In this document: piece by piece, positions 8,583-16,321 of the stretch | Layout of the letters: each line of letters starts with the position of its first letter | Position numbering within the stretch: position 1 is the first letter of the stretch | NCBI GenBank assembly: GCA_041391965.1 | Contig: JAWKMZ010000004.1 | Coordinates: forward strand, 186,001 to 250,000 | Origin: JAWKMZ01 sp041391965 | GTDB taxonomy: Bacteria > Bacteroidota > Bacteroidia > Flavobacteriales > Flavobacteriaceae | Reading direction: 5' to 3' | Length of the DNA stretch: 64,000 bases | Position numbers and translations under genes: made by a program | The notes under the pieces: model-generated | What the model was told of the DNA's origin: nothing | The model's database searches: none | What the model saw: the letters and a program-made list of their open reading frames with translations, nothing else

Positions 8583-9627
8583 CTAATTTTACAAATTTGT
8601 ACGTTTTATTTGTAAGATTCAAAGTCACTTGATAAGTACCTTCTTCAGAAACTTTTATATCAGGACCGTCTTGGTATCCTTTACCTTCAGGGAAGGTGTC
8701 TCCTCCCCAATTGATGGACCAGCTGTCACGGCATCTAAATTTGACAGCTCCTTTTTTTAGGTGGAGTTTTAATTCCCAAATAGAGTTGTTAAAATCGGTT
8801 TCAATCATAGGTGTAGATTTAGCACCTACATCATCAAAACCATTGATTGAGGTACCAATTATACCAACATCCTTGTAGAGTATCTTCACTTTTGGATAAT
8901 AATTTTTTATCAAGGCCAATATGGATTTACCTGAGCCTATTTCGGTGTTTAATCCATAATATTGAAAGGTAAGACTAACTTCAAGGGATTGCATTTCTGC
9001 TTTAAAATTTGGCTGATTAAGTAAATAGTTGAACCTTCCAAAATGATAGTTGTTGTAAAATAACGAGTCAATTGTTTCAAATTTATTTGTAAATCCTACT
9101 ATTGGTATTGAAAAGGGGATACCTTGATTAATCATCATTTGAACTGCATTTTCTTTGACGTCGTCTAAATTAGCTTTAAGAGAATTTGAGTAATTAGTGA
9201 TTTCCTTGACAATTTCTGTTTGTTTGACATTATTTGGGTCGGCTTTTAAATTATTCAGGAAGAAAGGGGTTTCAGAATAGTAAGGCTTTCCACCGTTTAA
9301 GACGAAAAAAGCGTTTTGTATGGTACGACCATTTATAGAATCTGTAGGAGTACTCAATACTTTTGGGATTAATTCTATTTTATCTCTGACTCCCTTTTGC
9401 AGAATTTGAAAATTTTCAACATCAAACATAATGGAATTATACAGGTTTTCAATGCTTGTTTTAAATTGTGAATCTGTTTTCTTGCGTTCATTCCAGTTAT
9501 TGACAGTTAAGGCAATCAAAATACCAATAACCACCAAAATTATTTCGCCAATGGCATATTTAAGGTAGTTGGTGGTTTTGTTTTCTGAGAGTAAATTCTT
9601 TCTAATATTTTTAAAGAGTTTTATCAT
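8566..9627 (-). CDS. DUF6090-type head fused to a SusE/SusF-like C-terminal domain, array member A7
   Basis: At 353 residues this is about 100 longer than its paralogues. The head (MIKLFKNIRKNLLSEN, helix, TVNNWNE) is standard. The middle region lacks the clear SG core motif of the others. Residues from about 250 to 350 resemble the beta-sandwich repeats of SusE/SusF outer-membrane starch-binding proteins: VGIIGTSINGFDD, a T-P-M step, KKGAVKFRCRDSWSINWGG, a Gly-rich turn, and EEGTYQVTLNLTNKTYKF. In those proteins the fold binds carbohydrate. Binding here is an inference, because I cannot confirm the aromatic platform. It is preceded by leader L7 and overlaps A8 by 17 bases. Confidence 0.8.
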   Translation of the reverse strand: MIKLFKNIRKNLLSENKTTNYLKYAIGEIILVVIGILIALTVNNWNERKKTDSQFKTSIENLYNSIMFDVENFQILQKGVRDKIELIPKVLSTPTDSINGRTIQNAFFVLNGGKPYYSETPFFLNNLKADPNNVKQTEIVKEITNYSNSLKANLDDVKENAVQMMINQGIPFSIPIVGFTNKFETIDSLFYNNYHFGRFNYLLNQPNFKAEMQSLEVSLTFQYYGLNTEIGSGKSILALIKNYYPKVKILYKDVGIIGTSINGFDDVGAKSTPMIETDFNNSIWELKLHLKKGAVKFRCRDSWSINWGGDTFPEGKGYQDGPDIKVSEEGTYQVTLNLTNKTYKFVKLDDKTL

Positions 9628-9748
9628 TTTTTATTACTTATTTAGTAAGTCCGCAAGCGGTTATCTCAACCAAATGCTCACTGGACATTTGATTTTACTT
9701 TGTAAAATTCTGTTTCCATAATGGATGTTTTTTGAAGCGTTTTGTCAT
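9628..9748 (-). repeat. Leader repeat L7 of the DUF6090 array
   Basis: This copy lies between A6 and A7. Its head-like ATG overlaps the A6 stop as ATGA. The frame reads M-T-K-R-F-K-K-H-P-L-W-K-Q-N-F-T-K and stops at 9695. Compared with L4 the only changes in that peptide are I to T and S to W. All three inverted repeats of the leader are intact. The stop/start overlap would let ribosomes finishing A6 re-initiate on the mini-frame. Confidence 0.85.
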
Positions 9749-10524
9749 TGTTTTTGGTTTAATTCTTTATCTATTTCATCCAGAATATTTTCCGTCACGC
9801 GGAGTAAGCCATTTTTCGTCCAAACCTCATTGGCTAATTGTATGTTATATATTTTGAAAAGTAAAGAATAGGTTTTGGCTAATTTGATATAAGCAACAAA
9901 GGCTTCATCATTTTTCTTAAATGCTGGATGAATAGACACAATGCGATTGGGAAAAAAATTATTATAAATATCATCAAGAGAAGAAAAAGTTGCTAATAGA
10001 TCAATTGTATCGTCAGAATAGGTAGTAATAGGCTGTGAGTTGTCATTCAGGGAGTTTAAAGATTTGTTGAAATCTTTAAAAGTTGACAGTAATTGTTTTA
10101 AATGATTGTCCAACAATTCAAATTTACCAGACGAAATAGCTTCTTCTTGCACCGAAGTTAGCAAAGACAATGTTTGGAGATAATATATTTTAGAAGTATA
10201 AAATCTCAAAGAGTCTATTGGTAAATGAGTTTCTGTACCAGCTGAAAAATTAAGGATCTTAACAAAGTAGCGGTTGCTTTGCGATAATCCTTCAATTACT
10301 TCTTCTAAGTTTTTTTTGTTGTCTGTAAATTCATTTTTGAGTGCTATCATGAGTTTGTGTTTTTCATTTTGCAACTTTCGGTTTTCGTTCCAGTTATTGA
10401 TTTGCAATGCAATCAAAATACCAATAACCACAAGCACAATTTCGCCTATGGCGTATTTGAGGTAATTGGTGGTTTTGCCTTCTTTGAGAAGGGTTTTTCT
10501 AATCTTGTTAAAAAAATTACTCAT
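9745..10524 (-). CDS. DUF6090-type membrane protein, array member A6
   Basis: This 259-residue paralogue has a slightly divergent head (MSNFFNKIRKTLLKEGKTTN), the helix AIGEIVLVVIGILIALQ and INNWNENRK. The core motif is EAISSGKFELLDNH near residue 130. Its TGA stop is formed by the ATGA at the start of leader L7. It begins 13 bases after A5 ends. Function unknown; it is placed in the family by head, topology and core motif. Confidence 0.85.
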   Translation of the reverse strand: MSNFFNKIRKTLLKEGKTTNYLKYAIGEIVLVVIGILIALQINNWNENRKLQNEKHKLMIALKNEFTDNKKNLEEVIEGLSQSNRYFVKILNFSAGTETHLPIDSLRFYTSKIYYLQTLSLLTSVQEEAISSGKFELLDNHLKQLLSTFKDFNKSLNSLNDNSQPITTYSDDTIDLLATFSSLDDIYNNFFPNRIVSIHPAFKKNDEAFVAYIKLAKTYSLLFKIYNIQLANEVWTKNGLLRVTENILDEIDKELNQKQ

Positions 10525-10537
10525 TGTTGTACTTTTG

Positions 10538-11275
10538 TTATTTCTTATTTATTCTAATTATTTCACTTTCTATCAATTCTTTGGTGTGTTTTATGTTTTC
10601 AAGAGTTTCATTAAGTAAGTTAATGTAGTGATTGGTAAATTCTTGGTTAAAAGCAACCATATTTTTTAATTTCCCATTTGTAACTATGTCCCATTTTGTG
10701 AAACGCATTTTGTCCCAATCATAATAGTTGGTTAATTTATCTGAGGCATTTTCTACACGTCTATCATAAAATTCTCCATTGTAGTTTATCCGATTATAAA
10801 TTATCTCGTACAGATTACTCAGCCTTAGTTGCAATGCTTTGTTTTTTATTTTTCCAAAATTACCACTCATCTTTAATGAATTGAATGCAGCAGTATTAGG
10901 AAAAAAAGTTCGGTTCATCCCAGAAAATAGTGCAAAAGTTGAATCAATTTTTGATTTGTCCACTTCCTTTGGACGTAATAAGTCATATAGTGATTTTCTA
11001 ATGTTTTTGGTGGCATCTTGTGAATCTATAATAATTGCTATTTCTTTCTCATCTTCGTTTAAGTTGTCAAGCAAACTATTTAAATAAAATTTTTCAGTTT
11101 CTAAATTTTCAGATTTTTGTTTCCAATTGTTTATTTGCAAAGCAATCAAAATACCAATAACTACGAGGATAATTTCGCCAATGGCGTATCGCAAATACGT
11201 TGAAACTTTGCCTGCCTGACCAGCAGGCAGGTTTTCAGAAGCGAGTTTGTGTCTAATATTTCTAAAAATTTTCAT
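10538..11275 (-). CDS. DUF6090-type membrane protein, array member A5, with a 7-residue palindrome-derived insert
   Basis: This paralogue has 245 residues from the ATG at 11275; the longer frame starts at a TTG three codons upstream. The head is MKIFRNIRHKLASEN, then LPAGQAG, then KVSTYLRYAIGEIILVVIG. The seven residues LPAGQAG have no counterpart in the nine paralogues and are encoded exactly by a 21-bp palindrome at 11211-11231. The insert lies just before the membrane helix on the cytoplasmic side and keeps the frame. The core motif SLKMSGNFGKIKNK is near residue 115. Function unknown. Confidence 0.83.
   Translation of the reverse strand: MKIFRNIRHKLASENLPAGQAGKVSTYLRYAIGEIILVVIGILIALQINNWKQKSENLETEKFYLNSLLDNLNEDEKEIAIIIDSQDATKNIRKSLYDLLRPKEVDKSKIDSTFALFSGMNRTFFPNTAAFNSLKMSGNFGKIKNKALQLRLSNLYEIIYNRINYNGEFYDRRVENASDKLTNYYDWDKMRFTKWDIVTNGKLKNMVAFNQEFTNHYINLLNETLENIKHTKELIESEIIRINKK
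11211..11231. repeat. 21-bp palindromic insertion (LPAGQAG element)
   Basis: The 8-bp arms CCTGCCTG and CAGGCAGG are perfectly complementary around the loop ACCAG. The element has far higher GC than its surroundings and is absent from the nine paralogous heads, so it is an insertion. I recall similar in-frame palindromes (LPAGQAG-type peptides) scattered in Bacteroidota proteins. A second copy is not obvious in this window. Confidence 0.75.
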
Positions 11276-11284
11276 TGCTTTCAA

Positions 11285-12049
11285 CTATTTTAATTGTTCA
11301 AGTTCTTTAATTATTGTTTCTGCTTTCTTATCCATATTTTTAAAACTGTCCTGCACATTGTAAAATATAGTTCGCATATTATCAATTGCCGCAAAAACTT
11401 CAGGCTTTTTTATAAATGCACGATATTCTTTATCGGAAAACTTGTAGGCTTGCGGAAAACTTTTCCGTGTTCCATCCCTATATTCTCCAGCTAAAGAAGC
11501 CAAGTTGCCAACTTCTTTACGCATTTCCCATATAGAGCCTAAATAAAACATCTGGCCGCCAATATCTTTTTGTTGGTTGTAAATATTATAGGCTGTAAAA
11601 AATTCAGAAATGTCTTTCAAAAATTCTTTATCTTTAATTAAACCTATCTTACCAGTTGCAACTGCCTGTTCGTATGAAGTAAGCGTTGGTACAAAAAAGG
11701 GATATCTAAAAGCACCGGATAAATAATATTGAAGAGAATCAACCGAAACGTTGTCATTATTTGTATATGAAAGCGACAAAAAACGGGAAGTTCTATTAAT
11801 TGCCTCCGCATTTTCATCCTCTTTTGCTGCTATGATCTCACTGGTTTCCTTGAAATCGGAAATTAAAGATTTGATCAATTCTTTGCGTTCATTATTCCGT
11901 TTTCTTTGTTCATTCCAATTGTTTATTTGCAAAGCAATCAAAATTCCAATCACTACCAGAACAATCTCGCCAATGGCGTATTTTAAATAATTGGCGGTTT
12001 TGCCTTCTTTTAGCATATTTTTCCGAATATTTTTAAAGAGTTTTATCAT
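11285..12049 (-). CDS. DUF6090-type membrane protein, array member A4
   Basis: This 254-residue paralogue has the head MIKLFKNIRKNMLKEGKTAN, the helix AIGEIVLVVIGILIALQ and INNWNEQRKRN. The family core is QAVATGKIGLIKDK near residue 130, with Thr replacing the usual Ser before Gly. The tail ends in a Lys/Glu-rich helical stretch (MDKKAETIIKELEQLK). Leader L4 precedes it, and A5 follows almost immediately. Function unknown. Confidence 0.85.
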   Translation of the reverse strand: MIKLFKNIRKNMLKEGKTANYLKYAIGEIVLVVIGILIALQINNWNEQRKRNNERKELIKSLISDFKETSEIIAAKEDENAEAINRTSRFLSLSYTNNDNVSVDSLQYYLSGAFRYPFFVPTLTSYEQAVATGKIGLIKDKEFLKDISEFFTAYNIYNQQKDIGGQMFYLGSIWEMRKEVGNLASLAGEYRDGTRKSFPQAYKFSDKEYRAFIKKPEVFAAIDNMRTIFYNVQDSFKNMDKKAETIIKELEQLK

Positions 12050-12171
12050 TTTTTTATTAATTATTTAGTAAGTCCGCAAGCGGTTATCTCAACCAAATGC
12101 ACACTGGATATTTGATTTTACTTTGTAAAATTCTGTTTCGATAATGGATGTTTTTTGAAGCGCTTGATCAT
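12050..12171 (-). repeat. Leader repeat L4 of the DUF6090 array
   Basis: This copy lies between A3 and A4. The ATG at 12171 overlaps the A3 stop as ATGA and opens a 17-codon frame, M-I-K-R-F-K-K-H-P-L-S-K-Q-N-F-T-K, ending at 12118. The first codons mirror the gene heads (MIKLFKN). The ATTTTAC/GTAAAAT and CCGC/GCGG inverted repeats are intact. One base change in the CAAATG arm weakens the middle hairpin in this copy. Confidence 0.85.
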
Positions 12172-12971
12172 GGGTTTAATTCTGTGTCAATTAGTTTTTT
12201 GATTTTTAGGGCTTTGTCCTTTAAAGCTTGGTAACCTGATTTTTGTAAGATGGCAAGACCATTCCTTAATGATACACTATTGATCATTTTAAGACTAAGT
12301 TTTGGGTCGTTTAAAATTTGGGTTACAGTAGCACTGAGGTTTTGACCACTTAGTTGCAATCGATCCATTGGGAATAGGGTTTGGAAATGGGCATACATAG
12401 CCTCAGAATAACCTGCCCAAGCATAATTGCCATTGGTAATGACATTGGGTACAATATAGTTGTCAACAATGTTGCTGTTGTTGTTTATGGTAGTGTTTAC
12501 AAAGCGTTGCATGGTTTCATTAAACGCCATGAGCTTTTGTTTTAAGGATTTATTGTATATGATATTGATTTGGCCAGAATTAACCAGCTCCAGAAGTGTC
12601 GTGTTGGCATTGACAAAGGTCCACCTTACCACCATGTCATTCATTTTAGGATAAATACTGTCCAGGTTTTTAAAACCGTTGTTGCGGTCGTAATGTTGTA
12701 GTATGTCTTTGGTGTCTTTAATGATAATGGATTCAAAATTGATGGCATTGTCCAAAACTTGTATTTGGGTATTTAGGTCGTCGCTTAAATTTTGCAGATA
12801 TATTTTTTCCTGTTCCCTCTGTTTCCTGTTCTCGTTCCAATTGTTTACCTGCAATGCAATCAAAATACCAATAACTACGAGGATAATTTCGCCAATGGCG
12901 TATTTAAGGTAGTTGGTGGTCTTACCTTCAACGAGTAAGCTTTTACGAATATTTTTAAAGAGTTTTATCAT
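12168..12971 (-). CDS. DUF6090-type membrane protein, array member A3
   Basis: This 267-residue paralogue has the head MIKLFKNIRKSLLVEGKTTN, the helix AIGEIILVVIGILIALQ and VNNWNENRKQRE. The core motif is ELVNSGQINIIYNK near residue 125. Its start codon directly follows the A2 stop with no spacing (TAA-ATG), and its own stop is embedded in the start of leader L4, so translational coupling at both ends is likely. Function unknown. Confidence 0.85.
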   Translation of the reverse strand: MIKLFKNIRKSLLVEGKTTNYLKYAIGEIILVVIGILIALQVNNWNENRKQREQEKIYLQNLSDDLNTQIQVLDNAINFESIIIKDTKDILQHYDRNNGFKNLDSIYPKMNDMVVRWTFVNANTTLLELVNSGQINIIYNKSLKQKLMAFNETMQRFVNTTINNNSNIVDNYIVPNVITNGNYAWAGYSEAMYAHFQTLFPMDRLQLSGQNLSATVTQILNDPKLSLKMINSVSLRNGLAILQKSGYQALKDKALKIKKLIDTELNP

Positions 12972-13727
12972 TTAATTTTTTAGTGTTTGGTTGTTCAACT
13001 CATTTTTAATCAAATTAATGACAACATTAATATCATCTATCATTTTTGTTAAATCCATAATTGATTCTGTTTCTGAAAAGTCTTTCCATCTTTGTGTTGC
13101 ATCCAAACCCATAATTATAAGGGGCATATTGTCGTTAAATTTTAAGTACGATTTTAATTGAGGTTGGTTTTTAAGCCTAGCCTCCAATGTCGAGGCGCCT
13201 CTAATCATTGACATGCTCCTGATAACATCATCTTTTTTGTCGGCTTCATGTTTTACTATTTCAAGTATATGGTCCTGGAACACTTTTAGATCCAATAATT
13301 TGTTTCTTATTTCCAACGGAAACAATATAAGCTCGCCACTACTGCGAAGAGATTCTATAGTGTTTGAATTAAATTTCATAAAAACGGAACTCAGGTTTAA
13401 CCTCATTAATGTGTTATAAATTTCAGATGGAGATAAATTCTTTTGGTCATAAAGCTTTAAGTAATTGTTGTATTGTTCGTGCTCATTTTTAAAACGCATA
13501 ATAAAATTGGTTGCCGATGCTTTATCCTTGTCTAAATCAATTAAAAGTTGCCTATAGTACTCTTGTCTGGATTGATTAAGTTTTTTGTTTGCATTCCAAT
13601 TATTGATTTGCAAGGCAATGAGAATACCAACCACAACCAATACAATCTCTCCAATGGCGTATTTAAGGTAGTTGCCAATGTTGTTTTGAGCTACCAGTTT
13701 TTGCCGAATTTCTCTAAATATTTTCAT
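12972..13727 (-). CDS. DUF6090-type membrane protein, array member A2
   Basis: This 251-residue paralogue has a shorter head (MKIFREIRQKLVAQN), then NIGNYLKY and the helix AIGEIVLVVVGILIALQ, then INNWNANKK. The core motif appears as SLRSSGELILFPLE near residue 120. The first 14 bases overlap the end of A1, whose stop codon (TAG) is formed by the ATATTTAG of this head. Function unknown. Confidence 0.85.
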   Translation of the reverse strand: MKIFREIRQKLVAQNNIGNYLKYAIGEIVLVVVGILIALQINNWNANKKLNQSRQEYYRQLLIDLDKDKASATNFIMRFKNEHEQYNNYLKLYDQKNLSPSEIYNTLMRLNLSSVFMKFNSNTIESLRSSGELILFPLEIRNKLLDLKVFQDHILEIVKHEADKKDDVIRSMSMIRGASTLEARLKNQPQLKSYLKFNDNMPLIIMGLDATQRWKDFSETESIMDLTKMIDDINVVINLIKNELNNQTLKN

Positions 13728-14529
13728 AATTAGTATTTAGTTCATCTATCAGTTTTTGTGTTTTTTCTTTTAGGTTTATTAGAAAAGCACAATGAATATT
13801 TGCTGTAATGTACCTGATGTTTAATAAATTCATCATTATTAGCTGGTTTTCTGGAACTTTTAGTTGTGAAGCCGTGATAGCTTTTAAATTATCTTCGTTC
13901 AAGTGTATGTAATTAGCTTTGGTGTCTGGTTCATTTAGGGTTAGACTATCCAACAAATCATCATATGCAGAGTCAGTTTGGAGCTCACTCAACCGCATCA
14001 CACTGGGTACAAAAACTGCATCAGTAAATAAATTATTATTTTTATTAATTACCAGCTCTAAACGTTCTAATTCCTGATAGTAATTTATAAGTTCACTCTT
14101 AAATTTATTATCGCTGATAATATCAACATTTCCCGAGGAAAGCAGTTCGGTGTATGTAGGATTGATTTTTACAAAAGTTCTTCGATAGCTTAAGCCTCCA
14201 ATTGCTGATGTAAAAGAACTATCAACCTTGAATTTATAATACTCTTTATAATACTTTAAAATTGATTTTGCCGTTTCTGAAAAAACCAATTCAGCATTGA
14301 GTTGATCATTAATTGATTTACGCTGTTCTATTAGGTCTCGTTTAATATTTTTGATGTAAACTGACTCTTTGCGCTGTTGTATTCTTATGGAGTTCCAATT
14401 ATTTATCTGCAAAGCAATCAAAATACCAATCACTACAAGAATTATTTCGCCAATGGCGTATTTGAGGTAATTGGTGGTTTTGTTTTCTTTAATCATGTTT
14501 TTGCGGATGTTTTTAAAGAGCTTTATCAT
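13714..14529 (-). CDS. DUF6090-type membrane protein, array member A1 (first in transcription order)
   Basis: This 271-residue paralogue is the most upstream. The head is MIKLFKNIRKNMIKENKTTN, followed by the helix AIGEIILVVIGILIALQ and INNWNSIRIQQRKE. The core motif ELLSSGNVDIISDN lies near residue 130. The 124 bases upstream, before the APC permease, must hold the promoter of the array, but I see no clean TAnnTTTG match there. Its end overlaps A2 by 14 bases. Function unknown; periplasm-facing by topology. Confidence 0.85.
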   Translation of the reverse strand: MIKLFKNIRKNMIKENKTTNYLKYAIGEIILVVIGILIALQINNWNSIRIQQRKESVYIKNIKRDLIEQRKSINDQLNAELVFSETAKSILKYYKEYYKFKVDSSFTSAIGGLSYRRTFVKINPTYTELLSSGNVDIISDNKFKSELINYYQELERLELVINKNNNLFTDAVFVPSVMRLSELQTDSAYDDLLDSLTLNEPDTKANYIHLNEDNLKAITASQLKVPENQLIMMNLLNIRYITANIHCAFLINLKEKTQKLIDELNTNYENI

Positions 14530-14653
14530 TATTAGTATCGTTAATTTGTTTAAAAACGGAATTGCAAGTCATAATTATACTAATTCAAGTATTATATTTT
14601 TAATAAGGCTAAGTTTAAAAAGAGGAAGGGCTTATTGTTTTATTGACACATAC

Positions 14654-15958
14654 TTAATCTTTGTTTTTCTGTTTAAACCAATTTAAACTCCAGTATAAAA
14701 GAGAAGTGATTCCTATAAATATAGTAATATTTATGATTGCATTTTTTTTTAGATGATATAAAAAAAACAAGCAAGTTATAATTGATAAAAAAGGAATAAT
14801 AGCACCTCCTGGAATGGTAAATTCTTTTTTATTTAGGACATTTATTTTTCTAAATTTAAGTACAGCAATAGAAACGGAAGCATAAGTTAACAAGGCTCCT
14901 GCAACTGTAAATATGGCAAGTGTTTTAAAGCCTCCTAATATGGCAAAAACAAATGCAAGCGTAGAAAAAGTTAAAATAGATATATAAGGCGTTGCATATT
15001 TTTTATGTATTTTTTGAAATGCTTTTATAGGTAACACACCATCTCTTGAAACCGCAAATAAACTCCTTGGTGTATTTAAGGTCTGACCACTAATATTGCC
15101 AAACATAGAGATAGATGTTCCTAATATAATAATAGTAAAACCAATAGAACCAAATATAACTTGCCCAACATTAGCAAGAGGAGTAGCAGTTTGCAGAGAG
15201 AGTTGACTGCCAAAAACACCTTGTGAAACGGTTTGGATAGCCATATAAAAGAAGACTAAAAAAATCATGCTTGCTATAATGGCACGTGGTACAGTACGAT
15301 TAGGGTTTTTAATTTCACCACCAACCAATAAACCTGTTGGGCCACCAGTATAAGCAAAAAATAAAATTAAGGAGGCATCGCCAATTTGCTTAAAATGGGG
15401 TGTAGTAGTCCATTTTAAATTGTCAATGTTTATGAAATTTAAACCAAAAATGATGAGCAAAATTAAAGGTAGGAGTTTTGCCATAGTATTAAATTTTACA
15501 AGAGCTATACCTTGTTTGACCCCTAAAACGTTAATGGTGGCAAAACCAAAAAAAATAATAGTAAAAAAGATTATTTTAATAGTGTACGAGTGAAACACAG
15601 GAACAACAACTGCTAAAGTATCAACCAAAGCGTTAGCTACAGCAGCGGTTCCACAAACCCTAGAAACAAAACCAATCATAAATATCAAAAAGCCAGGATA
15701 TTTGCCAAATACAGTTTCAACATACGTGTAATCGCCTCCAGATTTGGTTATTTTGCTTCCCATTTCAGCAAAACATAGCATGATAAACATAGCCAAGGTA
15801 CCACAAAAAATGTAAGCAATTATAGAAGCTGGACCCAAAATTCCTGCCACTATGGATGGTAGTACAAAAATTCCAGAACCAATAATGATGTTAATCATAT
15901 TGGCAGAAAGACCCCAAATGCCAATCTCTCTTTTTAAACCGTCTTCTTGTAGTTTCAT
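14654..15958 (-). CDS. APC superfamily amino-acid permease
   Basis: This 434-residue integral membrane protein has about 12 hydrophobic segments. The first carries the family signature NMINIIIGSGIFVLP (residues about 20-34), the substrate-contacting unwound region of TM1. The motif FAEMGSKITKSGGDYTYVE (about 64-82) is also typical of APC transporters. The family imports or exchanges amino acids or polyamines; the substrate here is unknown. It starts 26 bases after a TerB-like gene and may share its transcript. Confidence 0.88.
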   Translation of the reverse strand: MKLQEDGLKREIGIWGLSANMINIIIGSGIFVLPSIVAGILGPASIIAYIFCGTLAMFIMLCFAEMGSKITKSGGDYTYVETVFGKYPGFLIFMIGFVSRVCGTAAVANALVDTLAVVVPVFHSYTIKIIFFTIIFFGFATINVLGVKQGIALVKFNTMAKLLPLILLIIFGLNFINIDNLKWTTTPHFKQIGDASLILFFAYTGGPTGLLVGGEIKNPNRTVPRAIIASMIFLVFFYMAIQTVSQGVFGSQLSLQTATPLANVGQVIFGSIGFTIIILGTSISMFGNISGQTLNTPRSLFAVSRDGVLPIKAFQKIHKKYATPYISILTFSTLAFVFAILGGFKTLAIFTVAGALLTYASVSIAVLKFRKINVLNKKEFTIPGGAIIPFLSIITCLFFLYHLKKNAIINITIFIGITSLLYWSLNWFKQKNKD

Positions 15959-15984
15959 TTTTAGTTTTGATTATGGTATTAACT

Positions 15985-16320
15985 TCAATACAGCATATTG
16001 TCAAGTACTTTAGCCAAGTACGATTCTTTCATATGAATTTTATTGTCTGCTGCAAAAACGTCAAGAATTTCTTTTTTAAATTGACTGAGCTCTTTATGAG
16101 CGTATTCATGGCGTCCAATAGCATCTTCAATTTTATCAAAGCTTGTAGCTTCATCATCCTTAGAAAATTCGTTATATATTTTGCTAAAGGTTTCCTCGAC
16201 GGTTTTAGATTTTATAAGTGCTATTTCATCTTCTGCTAACAACCCATCTGCATTTGCACAAAGCAATAAGACGTACACTTTTAATTCGTTTTTGGACCAA
16301 AGGGTTTTAATTGCTTTCAT
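15985..16320 (-). CDS. TerB-like small helical protein
   Basis: This 111-residue soluble protein is predicted to be all-helical. Its spacing of acidic residues (CANADGLLAEDEIALI, then DVFAADNKIHMKESYLAKVL) resembles TerB/DUF533-like domains, where two EF-hand-like acidic helices repeat. TerB domains are linked to tellurite and other stress responses, but many small family members have no known role, and the match is by pattern only. It lies one base after the epimerase gene and 26 bases before the permease, probably in one operon. Confidence 0.6.
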   Translation of the reverse strand: MKAIKTLWSKNELKVYVLLLCANADGLLAEDEIALIKSKTVEETFSKIYNEFSKDDEATSFDKIEDAIGRHEYAHKELSQFKKEILDVFAADNKIHMKESYLAKVLDNMLY

Positions 16321-16321
16321 T

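Noticed and set aside
12118..12171. Mini-frame in leader L4 as a real small gene
   Set aside because: It is kept only as part of the leader repeat. Its frame is not equally preserved in all four copies, so coding status is undecided.
14530..14653. Promoter of the DUF6090 array
   Set aside because: No perfect TAnnTTTG match was found on the minus strand, so no site is called even though a promoter is expected there.
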